From NCBI GenBank assembly GCA_964532655.1, contig CAZHMZ010000003.1, positions 1-64,000 on the forward strand: a stretch of DNA of 64,000 nt, given 5' to 3'. The notes beneath the pieces were generated by a model that saw only the letters and a program-made list of their open reading frames with translations, was not told the origin of the DNA and did not search any database. Of this stretch, positions 26,134-35,067 are shown in pieces. This DNA is from JAJFTV01 sp964532655 (GTDB lineage Bacteria; Chloroflexota; Anaerolineae; Anaerolineales; Anaerolineaceae). Each line of letters begins with the position of its first letter. Position 1 is the first letter of the stretch. The translations under genes were made by a program, and so were the position numbers.

Positions 26134-27783
26134 TTACTGCGACAGCCAGACGTTGTTCACTGAGGTAACCACCTTCAACCACCACATTGTGATCGACCAG
26201 TCGTTCACTTTTGAGGAGGTAATTTCATACCCCACCGCGAAGCCCATCGGGATATCAGAATAATCTTCATAAATCTTGCGTGTGGCGCTTTGCAGGGTAG
26301 TCTGGCGCTCGTCCTTGTCGACGATGGTGTTGGCCGAATCCAGTAGATCAAACACTTCCTGGTTCGCGAAACCCCAGGCGGGGGCCATGCCGGTCGACCC
26401 GTAGAAGCTGTTCAAGCCGCCCTCACCGCAGAAGCCGGACCACATCATGAGCGGTTTCTGGGTATCGGCGCCCATGGCATCTTCAATCCAGGTACCGAAT
26501 TCCACTTCCATCATGTTGATATCAAAACCGGCCTGCTCAAGCTGGGTGGTGGCCGCGGTCGCCAAACTGGGAGCAGGTGTCAGGTTCCACACCTCGAAAT
26601 CAAGCACCAGCGGGGTGCCGTCTTTTTCCCAGATGCCATCGGCATTCTTAGCCCAACCGGCTTCCGTCATCAACTGATCCGTCTTGGCGGTGTCAAAAGC
26701 GTACAGTTCGCACAGGGTCGAATCGTATCCGGGCACACCGGGGCCAGCGATGCCGCAGCCTTCCACATACATGCCGCCAAACTCATTGTGCATAATGGCC
26801 GTTCCATCCACAGCACGAGAGATGGCCTCACGCACCTTTACATCCTGCAGCAGCGGGTTCTTCTGGTCAAACTGGATATGATAGGAGTACGGGCAGTTCC
26901 CCGGATAGATCTTATAGTCAGGGTTATCCTGGAAACGCGCAAACTCGGCAGCCGGTAGGTACATATGGTGAATGTCGCCCGCTTCCAGCGAGATCAACTG
27001 TGTGGCTTCATCCGGGATGATCTTGAACCGGACTTCATCCAGATTCGGCTCGTACACGTAGTCTTCATTCTTCCGCAGGGTCACATGATCATCGGCCACA
27101 TACTCCACAAACTCAAATGGGCCGCCCCCGATGGGGTTCAAACCCCAGGTATCGCCGCGTGCATCCACGGCTTCTTTGGGCAGAATAGCCGCCGAGCTAA
27201 GACCGCGCCCTGCAGCGAACAGAATGGCATCCGGCTGGCTGAGGGTGAGTTTGACCGTGTAAGGATCGACTGCCTCGACCGATTCATATGTATTCAGCAG
27301 GTCAACAGAAATGCTGCTGCCCTCAATATTCACCATGCGGTCGATGGAGTAGGCCACATCTTCGGCGGTGATTTCACGTCCCTCGCCCTCGGCGAAGATA
27401 TCATTGCCGTCATGGAAGGTCCAACCCTTGTTAAGATGGAAGATAACCACCTTACCATCTTCCTGCAGTTCCCAGGAAGAAGCCAGTTCAGGGATGGGTG
27501 TCTCATTTCCTTCACTATCCTGGGCAACACGGAACAAGAATACATGCACCAGCGAAGCGACGTGGAAAGAAGCATCGTCATTGATAAACGGCGGATCAAA
27601 CTGCACAATGGCCGCTTCCACCAGGTTCAACGTGCCGCCTTTTTGTACCGCGGCTTCGGTCGGCGCTTCGGTGCTTTCAGCCGCCGGTGCTTCTTCAGCG
27701 GGAGCTTCAGCAGGCTGGCAGGCGCTGAGCACAAAAATGAACACCAGCACCAGGCTCAACAAGACAAATCCTTTTTTATTCAT
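26134..27783 (-). CDS. Peptide/solute-binding lipoprotein of ABC transporter (SBP family 5)
   Basis: 549-residue lipoprotein: signal MNKKGFVLLSLVLVFIFVLS with lipobox cysteine in SACQ, a short Ala/Glu/Pro linker (EAPAEEAPAAESTEAPT), then an SBP_bac_5 domain with FHLNKGWTFHDGNDIF and AISRAVDGTAIMHNEFGG. ATG 27783 lies behind GGAGG; the frame open to 27801 adds nothing useful. Its order after dppB and dppC is unusual, since the binding protein is usually first. 295 bases separate it from dppC, so it may have its own promoter. Ligand unknown. Confidence 0.9.
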   Translation of the reverse strand: MNKKGFVLLSLVLVFIFVLSACQPAEAPAEEAPAAESTEAPTEAAVQKGGTLNLVEAAIVQFDPPFINDDASFHVASLVHVFLFRVAQDSEGNETPIPELASSWELQEDGKVVIFHLNKGWTFHDGNDIFAEGEGREITAEDVAYSIDRMVNIEGSSISVDLLNTYESVEAVDPYTVKLTLSQPDAILFAAGRGLSSAAILPKEAVDARGDTWGLNPIGGGPFEFVEYVADDHVTLRKNEDYVYEPNLDEVRFKIIPDEATQLISLEAGDIHHMYLPAAEFARFQDNPDYKIYPGNCPYSYHIQFDQKNPLLQDVKVREAISRAVDGTAIMHNEFGGMYVEGCGIAGPGVPGYDSTLCELYAFDTAKTDQLMTEAGWAKNADGIWEKDGTPLVLDFEVWNLTPAPSLATAATTQLEQAGFDINMMEVEFGTWIEDAMGADTQKPLMMWSGFCGEGGLNSFYGSTGMAPAWGFANQEVFDLLDSANTIVDKDERQTTLQSATRKIYEDYSDIPMGFAVGYEITSSKVNDWSITMWWLKVVTSVNNVWLSQ

Positions 27784-28078
27784 TATTTCCTCCATAAACA
27801 ATACTTTTCAGGCGGACAACACACAACGGTGTCACACACGATATAGCAACACATTTTTCTATTTGTCCTGTGCTCCCTCCTTGTTGATTCCAGCGCTCAG
27901 GTCGGCTCTCACCCCGGCAAACCTGAACACTTAACGCCAATTCAGACCTTATTCACAGGGTTCGCGCCTCCCATACGCAGCTCGCAGACAGCACATGGGA
28001 AGGCCTTCACCCGTGAGGATGGATCGATTGTTAAGATGAAACGGATATCGTTGTACGCTGACAGGTTTCAGCGTAGGG
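27784..28078 (-). other. 295-base gap between dppC and its binding-protein gene
   Basis: No gene is supported here. A hairpin TACGCTGA (28054-28061) / TCAGCGTA (28068-28075) follows the dppC stop by four bases and could end or attenuate the permease transcript. The remaining 260 bases probably hold the promoter of the binding-protein gene, but I see no clear -35/-10 pair. Confidence 0.5.
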
Positions 28079-28966
28079 CTAAACCTTCAGTACACGCGGG
28101 TCAAATGCATCACGCAGGGCGTCACCCACAAAATTAATGGCCAGTACGGTGATCATGATGGCCAGCCCGGGGGCAAAGGTCATCATGGGTAGGGTGCGCA
28201 TGTAGGTGCGCGCCTCTGACAGCATGGCACCCCATTCGGGTGTGGGAGGTTGCGCGCCCATTCCCAAAAAACTGAGAGACGATGCCGCCAGTATGGCCGC
28301 CGCGATACCAAAGGTGGTTTGAACAATAATGACTCCCAGGGTACTGGGGAGTACATGCCGGAATATGATGCGCCGGTCTTTGCAGCCGATCACGCGGGCG
28401 GCCACCACAAATTCCTCCTCCTTCAGGGAGAGGAACATACCGCGGATCACGCGCGCATAATCGATCCACACCACCCCGCCCAAAACCAGCATCATGTTGG
28501 TGAGGCTGGGGCCTACAATCGCCACAATCGCGATGGCGAGGATCAGGAAAGGAAAGGCGATCACCACATCGACGACACGCATGATGATGTTATCGACCAC
28601 TCCCCCAAAATACCCGGAGATGGCCCCCAGGGTCACTCCCAGCAGCAGGGCAATCCCCTCTACAATAAAGCCCACCGTCAATGATATACGGCTGCCGTAG
28701 ATCAACCGGCTGAGCACATCACGGCCCAGCTTGTCGGTGCCCAGCAGGTGTTCGGCAGATGGTGGCTGCAGCGAATTGGTTAAATCCAGTGCGATCGGAT
28801 CAAAGGGTGCAAAAAAAGGTGCAAAGATGGCCACAATGACCAGTATGGCTAGAAGTGACATCCCCACCAGCGCGAACTTGTTGTGCACCATCTGGCGCAG
28901 TTTGTCCACCATGGGGTTGACTGGTTTTAATTCTCTGCCTCTCGTTAATTCTTCCAGGGTTGTCAT
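28079..28966 (-). CDS. Peptide ABC transporter permease, DppC/OppC family
   Basis: 295-residue inner-membrane permease. A hydrophilic N-terminus precedes the first helix (VGMSLLAILVIVAIFAPFF), then the DppC signature HLLGTDKLGRDVLSRLIYGS. The EAA loop region is VVAARVIGCKDRRIIFRHVLP, and the conserved end is FVGDALRDAFDPRVLKV. It starts nine bases after dppB. Together with the neighbouring dppB and lipoprotein it forms a peptide importer whose ATPases are not encoded nearby. Confidence 0.94.
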   Translation of the reverse strand: MTTLEELTRGRELKPVNPMVDKLRQMVHNKFALVGMSLLAILVIVAIFAPFFAPFDPIALDLTNSLQPPSAEHLLGTDKLGRDVLSRLIYGSRISLTVGFIVEGIALLLGVTLGAISGYFGGVVDNIIMRVVDVVIAFPFLILAIAIVAIVGPSLTNMMLVLGGVVWIDYARVIRGMFLSLKEEEFVVAARVIGCKDRRIIFRHVLPSTLGVIIVQTTFGIAAAILAASSLSFLGMGAQPPTPEWGAMLSEARTYMRTLPMMTFAPGLAIMITVLAINFVGDALRDAFDPRVLKV

Positions 28967-28975
28967 GGGGCTCCT

Positions 28976-29923
28976 TTAGGTATACCGGATGCGCGGATCG
29001 AGAACGGTGTAAAGAATATCCACCAGCAGATTTGCCAGGATGAAGGTGAACGAAAAGATCAGCACCGTTCCCATGATCACCGGATAATCACGACGCCAGA
29101 TGGCATTCACCGCCAGGCGCCCAATTCCAGGCCAGGCAAAAATGGTTTCAATGATGATCGCTCCGCCCAGCAGCCCGGCGAACTGCAGCCCCATGATGGT
29201 GATGACCGGGATGAGCGCATTACGGATGGCATGTCGCACCAGTACCGTGCGTGACTTCAACCCTTTGGCGCGCGCCGTGCGGATGTAATCAAGACCCAGC
29301 ACCTCAATCACCGACGAGCGTACCATGCGTGAAACGATACCCATCAAGCCAATAGCCAGTGTCAGCGATGGCAATACCAGATATTCCAGGCGCTGATAAA
29401 TGGGGCCGTCCCCTCGGCCTGAGATAGGCAGCCAGCCCAACCACAGGCCAAACACCAGAATGACCATCACCCCAAACCAGAAACTGGGAATGGATACCCC
29501 AAACAACGCGCCTGCCATTAAAACGTTGTCAAACAATGACCCGCGTTTGATCGCGGCGAAAACCCCCAGTGGCACCGCCACCAATACCGTCATCAGCATG
29601 CCCAAGGCCGCCAGTTCAAGTGTGGCCGGAAAACGCGCCGCTATTTCGTTTAAAACCGGCGTGCGTGAGGTGATGCTTTGGCCCATATTGCCCTGTAAAA
29701 GATTGCCAAGATAGCGTCCATACTGCACCAGAACGGGGTCATTCAAACCCAGTTCCTCACGCAGGCGTTCCACGGTGGCGATATCCATCTCGGAAAGCTT
29801 CAGGCCATATTGTGAGGTGATTGGATCTCCCGGCGCAAGCTGGATCAGGATGAATACGATCAGACTGATCCCAAGCATTAACAGCGGCAATATCAGCAGC
29901 CTACGAATGATATAAGTGGTCAT
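28976..29923 (-). CDS. Peptide ABC transporter permease, DppB/OppB family
   Basis: 315-residue permease. N-terminal MTTYIIRRLLILPLLMLGIS, APGDPITSQYG, EAA-loop region RTARAKGLKSRTVLVRHAIR, then NALIPVITIMGLQFAGLLGG and the C-terminal VLDPRIRYT. The M14 carboxypeptidase gene lies 219 bases upstream on the same strand and may feed the same pathway. First gene of this transporter group. Confidence 0.94.
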   Translation of the reverse strand: MTTYIIRRLLILPLLMLGISLIVFILIQLAPGDPITSQYGLKLSEMDIATVERLREELGLNDPVLVQYGRYLGNLLQGNMGQSITSRTPVLNEIAARFPATLELAALGMLMTVLVAVPLGVFAAIKRGSLFDNVLMAGALFGVSIPSFWFGVMVILVFGLWLGWLPISGRGDGPIYQRLEYLVLPSLTLAIGLMGIVSRMVRSSVIEVLGLDYIRTARAKGLKSRTVLVRHAIRNALIPVITIMGLQFAGLLGGAIIIETIFAWPGIGRLAVNAIWRRDYPVIMGTVLIFSFTFILANLLVDILYTVLDPRIRYT

Positions 29924-30065
29924 TCAGTCTCCTACGTATCAGGTCACACAAGCATTGGCTAAACCCCCGTTGCCAATCTCTTCAGATGGATGGAATTATG
30001 CGATTACCCAATTATATACGATCAATCACGGGTATCCAAGAAAGTTTTAACTGTCAGTTTTGGCA

Positions 30066-30094
30066 AGCCGGAGGAAACACATTCCGGCTTTTTT
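30066..30094 (+). terminator. Terminator-like hairpin with plus-strand T-run
   Basis: AGCCGG and CCGGCT (inside AAGCCGGA...TTCCGGCTT) with a six-base T-run on the plus strand, and only a weak one on the minus strand. No credible plus-strand gene ends here, so it may serve the M14 gene in minus direction or belong to a short untranslated plus-strand RNA. Confidence 0.5.
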
Positions 30095-30142
30095 CTTAAC
30101 ATTTATTCCTTTACGGCTGGTTTCAGGCCTGGCCGCAGTACA

Positions 30143-31510
30143 TTAATCAACGAATTGAGAAGCCAGCAGTAAAGCACAACCCAGTTGCACACTGGCCAGT
30201 TTTTTGATCGGGATCACTTCGTATGCCAGCGCCTTCTCCAGCATGGCGGCTTTTTCAACAAAATATTCGCTTAAGGCCTCGTGTGCCTTGATCAACGTCG
30301 GATCATCGCCACTGACAGTCATCTGGGATTTGAGCATCCGCACCGCGGTTCCCAACCCCAGTAATTCGTAAAAACGTGCGCCCAGTTCATTGTCAAACTT
30401 TTCCGCAACGCTCGCGCAGGCATCCAAAGAGGGATCGCTTTTGGCCCAGTTTTCCTGAGCGGTGTAGTGCGCCTCCGCAGTTTCCAAAAAGTTCTTCGTG
30501 GTTTCACGGAAGGCGGTATTCAATGTGAGCATGGGCCAGACAGGGTCCAGGATTTCCTTCATTTTTTGAAGGTGTTTACGGTCTTGCTGAACACTCGCCA
30601 GAATCAAAGTGCGCTTGATTTCTGAGGTGAGGGCAGTAGCGTTAATGGCCGGATTGTAGAAATACGGCATCTCGCACACCAGGAACAGCGGGTCGGTAAA
30701 CCGGCGGGCATATTCGTAGCTGCTTGAACCGCTTTTAATGATTTCAGCCGGGTCCTCTTTGGAATTCTTCTCCAAAAAGTCATAACCGTCCGCGGCGCCA
30801 ATCATCCCAAACACAGCATCGCTAAACTTGCGAGCATACGGCACTTCAGGTTCACCCAGATGCAGCGGCAGATCCTGGCTTTTCACGAGCCTGAAAAAGT
30901 CGGGGTAAAAATTGGGGATATCGTTTGACAGATACATGTACACCCCGCCAAACCCGGAGTTGTGCAGCGAGAACATGAAATCCGGTTTCACATCCTCAAT
31001 CAACTTCATCAAGGCGCGAGTCTCGGGCAGGGGCTGGTCAAACTTGAGCGTCTTGTACTCAATCGGAAAACTCCACTCCACCTGTTCATAACCGGGCGGG
31101 CGGTAATAATGCTGAGCATAGTTGGTCACCGTAAAAGGCCCCTTGAACCAGCCTTCATTCAGGCGGGTGCCATCCACATCAATACACTTGACCACGTACC
31201 AGGTGTAATCCAGCTCATTACGGAAGGCGTCGTCGCTGGCCAGTTTCTCGGTCAGGAACTCCAGCATCATGGAACCGATGGGTTCGTTGGGATGTGGCAT
31301 GGCGAACAGTAAAGCGGTCCGCTTGCCGGACCCAATCTTGAGTGCGTAAATGGGGTCATCCGCGCGTGAACGCCCGATTTCCATACACGTGACCACATCC
31401 GGATACTGCTCCGACAGCCGGTGAGCGCTCTGGTTGAGTTCATCGACAGTCAAAAATACCTTGTAGTCGGGGACTTCATTGAGTATGCTGAGCACACGAT
31501 CCAACTGCAT
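30143..31510 (-). CDS. M14-family zinc carboxypeptidase-like protein
   Basis: 455 residues. The zinc site of the M14 fold is visible as FAMPHPNEPIGS (H and E of HxxE), with the third ligand in FMFSLHNSGFGG and the likely catalytic glutamate in LFLVCEMPYF. The region between contains KCIDVDGTRLNEGWF, matching the substrate-binding Asn/Arg segment. The C-terminal 170 residues are mostly helical and of unknown role. No signal peptide, so it should act in the cytoplasm on imported peptides. Upstream of dppB-dppC-SBP on the same strand, 219 bases apart. Exact substrate unknown. Confidence 0.8.
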   Translation of the reverse strand: MQLDRVLSILNEVPDYKVFLTVDELNQSAHRLSEQYPDVVTCMEIGRSRADDPIYALKIGSGKRTALLFAMPHPNEPIGSMMLEFLTEKLASDDAFRNELDYTWYVVKCIDVDGTRLNEGWFKGPFTVTNYAQHYYRPPGYEQVEWSFPIEYKTLKFDQPLPETRALMKLIEDVKPDFMFSLHNSGFGGVYMYLSNDIPNFYPDFFRLVKSQDLPLHLGEPEVPYARKFSDAVFGMIGAADGYDFLEKNSKEDPAEIIKSGSSSYEYARRFTDPLFLVCEMPYFYNPAINATALTSEIKRTLILASVQQDRKHLQKMKEILDPVWPMLTLNTAFRETTKNFLETAEAHYTAQENWAKSDPSLDACASVAEKFDNELGARFYELLGLGTAVRMLKSQMTVSGDDPTLIKAHEALSEYFVEKAAMLEKALAYEVIPIKKLASVQLGCALLLASQFVD

Positions 31511-31696
31511 GGGTTCACCTCCGAATTGTTCAGTTATGAATTGTTGATATCAGGGAAAGACGGCTTGAGAAGCATAACACAAATGAGGTAACGGTTCAAC
31601 CAATAGCCAGGGAGCAGAGTAAATCGACTTTCATGATCTTCTTGACAATCATCCATCCTGCATGTACAATACTGCCACATTCAATCGTGGATGTAC

Positions 31697-31769
31697 GCCG
31701 AGATAGCTCAGTTGGTAGAGCACACGACTGAAAATTGTGGTGTCGTCAGTTCAATTCTGTCTCTCGGCA
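31697..31769 (+). tRNA. tRNA-Phe (anticodon GAA)
   Basis: Cloverleaf folds well. Acceptor arms GCCGAGA and TCTCGGC pair fully, the D-arm is GCTC/GAGC, and the anticodon stem CACGA/TTGTG encloses CTGAAAA with GAA at 31730-31732. The T-loop is TTCAATT; the T-stem has one T-T mismatch. Discriminator A; CCA is not encoded. A terminator follows. Confidence 0.95.
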
Positions 31770-31783
31770 CACGTAGGATGTAA

Positions 31784-31829
31784 AAAAGTCAACTCCTTTG
31801 TCCTTCGGGATGAAGGAGTTGACTTTTTA
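31784..31829. terminator. Terminator after tRNA-Phe (bidirectional)
   Basis: AAAAGTCAACTCCTT and AAGGAGTTGACTTTT form a 15-bp stem around GTCCTTCGGGATG-type loop bases, ending in TTTTT on the plus strand and AAAAAA on the other. It also serves the converging isomerase gene. Confidence 0.9.
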
Positions 31830-31850
31830 ATCCGTCAATTCTTATGAGGC

Positions 31851-32702
31851 TCAAGAGACCTGCAGCAGATCCTGCAGAAAACGAACCGACTGGCTCACAT
31901 CCTGGGTGCTGGCGCGTGTTAGTTCCAGCGTGATGCAGCGTAGACGGTACAACCGTTCAAACAATGGCGCCACCTCACTCCATGAGATGCTCCCCTCCCC
32001 CATCGGCAACCGTTCCATGACCGGCGCAAAATCGGCCAGGTGCAGGTTGACAATCTGATCGCTCAGTTCCGAGAGCATGTCGAACACCCATCCGCAGCAC
32101 TGCGCGTGCACCACATCCAGGGTGATGCCAAAAGCCGGATGGTTGATCTCTTTGGTCAGCCTGCCCAGACTGGCGGGATGATTGAAGAAATCACTCTCAT
32201 CGTCTTCCCACATCTTGATGTTTTCCAGTGCAATGATCAGCCCCATCTCCTTTGCATGGTCCAGCAGATCCTGAAATCCGGGCAGCGGGGCATCCGCCAA
32301 GCGGGTTTCTCCACGCAGATAAGCCTCAGCACCTTCATGGGTGCCAAACATATGATGCGGATGAATATCGATCACCTCGGCTTCCAGTGAGGCTGCCACA
32401 TCCATCGTCTGCACCAGGTAATCCAGCCGCGAACGCAGGCTATACCCGTTACCCGTATCCATATTGGGCGCGTGAACCGAATGAACGACCGCGCGCCCGC
32501 TTTCCACCCGACTGATCAGATCGAGCAGAATCGGGATATCAAAAGAGCGGTCGAAATGCAGCCTGAATTCATTAGCTTGCAGGTTCAATTCACAATCGGT
32601 GATACCAATTTTGTTCAGCAGATCAAGGCTGCGAAGAGTACCTTCCGGCCAGAATGAACCGGTTGCAACAGATATGGGCAGGCGTTGAGAAAAATGAGGC
32701 AT
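31851..32702 (-). CDS. Sugar phosphate isomerase/epimerase-like TIM-barrel protein
   Basis: 283 residues of the AP-endonuclease-2 / xylose-isomerase-like TIM-barrel superfamily. Metal-site candidates appear in order: VVHSVHAPN, AEVIDIHPHHMFG, LIIALENIKMWEDD (Glu), GITLDVVHAQCCG (Asp/His), IVNLHLADFAP and ITLELTR. ATG 32702 follows GGAG with eight bases spacing; the frame open to 32765 has no ribosome site. It stands alone between a tRNA and the wall-protein gene. Members isomerise or epimerise sugars, or cleave inositol derivatives; substrate unknown. Confidence 0.8.
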   Translation of the reverse strand: MPHFSQRLPISVATGSFWPEGTLRSLDLLNKIGITDCELNLQANEFRLHFDRSFDIPILLDLISRVESGRAVVHSVHAPNMDTGNGYSLRSRLDYLVQTMDVAASLEAEVIDIHPHHMFGTHEGAEAYLRGETRLADAPLPGFQDLLDHAKEMGLIIALENIKMWEDDESDFFNHPASLGRLTKEINHPAFGITLDVVHAQCCGWVFDMLSELSDQIVNLHLADFAPVMERLPMGEGSISWSEVAPLFERLYRLRCITLELTRASTQDVSQSVRFLQDLLQVS

Positions 32703-32842
32703 GATAACGTCTCCGGGGCGATGGGTATCAGGTACACAGGAAAGGTGAAAACAAACGTAATGCATTGCTTATGGTACTACAAAGCGCTGGGCAACAGGTG
32801 AGGTATCCGTCCTGATTTTCAATCTGTTACAATTGACCCATC

Positions 32843-34225
32843 ATGAAAAAAGGCTTTTACATCGCCATCCTGCTGATCCTGTCTGGAGTGGTGGCCCTGT
32901 GGGTTGGGCTGCAGCGCCCCATTACGGTGATCACCTCCGCCGGTTCTCACACCGTGGTGACACGCACTCGTGATGTGGGCAAGGTACTCACCCAGGCGGG
33001 CTACAGCCTGGCAGCAGATGACGCGGTGAGCCCGGCGCTCGATGAAAGCACCGGCTGGCAAAATCCCATTTACATCAATCGGGCTGCACGGGTACGGGTG
33101 GTGGATCTTTCACAGGCGCTGGATGTGACCCTCACCAGTCGGGAACGTATCCCGGCCAATCTGCTGCTCCAGGCGGGGCTGGTTCTTTACCCCGGCGACC
33201 AGGTTCTGCTGAACGGACAGCCAATCCCGGCAGAGAAGTCTCTACCCTATCAACCCGCCTTTACACTGCAGGTCAATCCGACCCATCCGCTGTGGGTCGA
33301 CGTCAACGATACAACCGTGAAGCTTACCTCAAACCTGCCCTCACTCGGGCAGGCACTGTGGGCAGCCGGCATCACCTTACGAAGCGCGGATCAGATCACG
33401 CACAGCCTTGCCCTGCCCATTGACTCTCTTGCTAGTGGGGTGAACATCCTGACCGCCAACCCGCTCAAGGTGATCACCTCCGCAGGTCAAATCAACACGC
33501 TGGCGGCCGCTCGGACAGCCGGGCAAACTCTGAGCCTGGCCGAAATTCCGCTGCAGGGTCTGGATTACAGCCTCCCTGCGGAGAACCTGCCCGTTCCTGC
33601 CAGCGGACGCATCCAGATCGTTCGCGTCCAGGAGGACATGGCTCTGACCCAGACGGTCATCCCCTATGAGAGCGACTCGGTGCAGGACAGCAATACCGAG
33701 GTGGGTCAGGTGAGTGTGATTAAAGCCGGCCAGTTTGGTCTGCAGGTGAGCCGTGAACGCATCCGCTATGAAGACGGGCTGGAAGTGAGCCGTGTGCTGG
33801 AGGACGAGTGGGTGGCCGCCGAACCTCAAAACGAGTTGCTGGGCATTGGCACCAAAATCGTTTTGAAAACGCTGGATACTCCATCGGGCACATTGGAGTA
33901 CTGGCGGGCTATCACAGCGGTGGTGACATCGTACTCTCCCTGCCGGCTGGGCAACGATACCTGTAACAGCGTGACCGCCAGCGGGATGACCCTGCAGAAA
34001 GGCGTAGTCGCGGTGGATTGTGACTGGTACAGCCAGTTAGCCGGTCTGCAGGTTTACGTACCGGGTTACGGCAAAGCCGTCATCGCGGATTGCGGGGGCG
34101 GAATTTCCAGCGGTTTCTGGCTGGATCTGGGTTTTTCCGACGATAATTATGAAAGCTGGGGTGGCTCGGTGATGCTGTATTTTCTGGCTCCAGCACCGGC
34201 CTACATCCCCTACGTATTGCAATGA
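32843..34225 (+). CDS. RpfB/YabE-like cell-wall protein with DUF348, G5 and 3D domains
   Basis: 460 residues. An N-terminal membrane anchor (FYIAILLILSGVVALWVGL) is followed by three DUF348-type repeats, each opening with a strand such as PITVITSAGSHTVVTRTRDVG, PLWVDVNDTTVKL or PLKVITSAGQINTLAAART. A G5 domain follows (about residues 262-345, ending near LGIGTKIVLK) and then a C-terminal 3D domain with ADCGGGISSGFWLDLGF. Proteins of this plan (YabE, RpfB) are secreted muralytic or wall-associated factors. The 3D domain resembles the MltA-like catalytic barrel. Its stop overlaps the ksgA start by four bases, the synteny seen for yabE/rpfB and ksgA in Gram-positive bacteria. Confidence 0.87.
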   Translation: MKKGFYIAILLILSGVVALWVGLQRPITVITSAGSHTVVTRTRDVGKVLTQAGYSLAADDAVSPALDESTGWQNPIYINRAARVRVVDLSQALDVTLTSRERIPANLLLQAGLVLYPGDQVLLNGQPIPAEKSLPYQPAFTLQVNPTHPLWVDVNDTTVKLTSNLPSLGQALWAAGITLRSADQITHSLALPIDSLASGVNILTANPLKVITSAGQINTLAAARTAGQTLSLAEIPLQGLDYSLPAENLPVPASGRIQIVRVQEDMALTQTVIPYESDSVQDSNTEVGQVSVIKAGQFGLQVSRERIRYEDGLEVSRVLEDEWVAAEPQNELLGIGTKIVLKTLDTPSGTLEYWRAITAVVTSYSPCRLGNDTCNSVTASGMTLQKGVVAVDCDWYSQLAGLQVYVPGYGKAVIADCGGGISSGFWLDLGFSDDNYESWGGSVMLYFLAPAPAYIPYVLQ

Positions 34226-35067
34226 CACCTTCCAAACTTGATCTCCCCTCCCTGCTGAACAGGCACCATATCCGGCCGAAAAAAAGTCTCGGACAAAACT
34301 TCCTGTGGGACCCAAACATTTTAAACCGAATTGTGGATTCGGCGCACCTGCCGCAAGGCGCCCAGGTGCTCGAGATCGGTCCCGGCGTGGGCACGCTCAC
34401 CCGTCACCTGGCTGAAGCGGCAGCCTTTGTCAAAACAGTCGAGATCGACCGCACGCTCAAACCCGCTCTTGATGAAGTACTTTCACCGTATTCCAACGTG
34501 GAATTGATCATTGGCGATATTCTTAAAGTGGCGCCCATGGATGTGATGCCCTCCGGCGGGTATTATGTGATCGCCAATATTCCGTTCTATATCACCTCGG
34601 CGCTCATCCGGCACCTGCTGGAAACGCCCAAAAAGCCCGCCCGCATGGTGCTCACCATTCAGTATGAAGTTGCCAAGCGGGTCTGCGCTCAACCCGGCGA
34701 TTTATCGCTGCTGGCGCTGAGTGTGCAGGTATACGGCAAGCCGAGCCTGGAATACAAAATCCCGGCCGGGGCTTTCTACCCGGTACCGGATGTGGATTCA
34801 GCCGTCTTGCGCATTGATTTATACGACCAGCCGCTCATCCCGGATGATCAGCTTGAGTTGTTCTTCCGGTTGGCCAAAGCCGGTTTTCATCAGAAAAGAA
34901 AAAAGATCCGTAATGCCCTGGCGGAGGGTCTGCGGATCCCGGTAGATAAAGTGGAAAACACGCTGATTCTGGCCGGCATCGACCCTGCCTCGCGCGCCCA
35001 GATGTTGGACCTGGATGAATGGGCCAGTTTGTTGAAGATCTGGCCGGCTCAGTTCCCTGCTTTATAA
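34222..35067 (+). CDS. ksgA: 16S rRNA dimethyladenosine transferase
   Basis: Methylates A1518 and A1519 of 16S rRNA using SAM, 281 residues. Motifs: the N-terminal IRPKKSLGQNFLWDPNILNR, the SAM site VLEIGPGVGTLTRHLAE, and the catalytic VIANIPFYITSALIRHLLE (NxPF variant of NxPY). The C-terminal helical domain contains KAGFHQKRKKIRNALAEGL. It overlaps the upstream gene by ATGA and shares its final TTATAA with the converging glycosyltransferase gene. Confidence 0.96.
   Translation: MTPSKLDLPSLLNRHHIRPKKSLGQNFLWDPNILNRIVDSAHLPQGAQVLEIGPGVGTLTRHLAEAAAFVKTVEIDRTLKPALDEVLSPYSNVELIIGDILKVAPMDVMPSGGYYVIANIPFYITSALIRHLLETPKKPARMVLTIQYEVAKRVCAQPGDLSLLALSVQVYGKPSLEYKIPAGAFYPVPDVDSAVLRIDLYDQPLIPDDQLELFFRLAKAGFHQKRKKIRNALAEGLRIPVDKVENTLILAGIDPASRAQMLDLDEWASLLKIWPAQFPAL

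Noticed and set aside
29990..30172. 60-codon plus-strand frame overlapping a terminator-like hairpin and the M14 gene end
   Set aside because: No family features; it runs through the hairpin and overlaps another gene.
31697..31769. Integration site at tRNA-Phe for a genomic island
   Set aside because: No integrase, no repeated tRNA 3' fragment found, and the composition change is 5 kb away.
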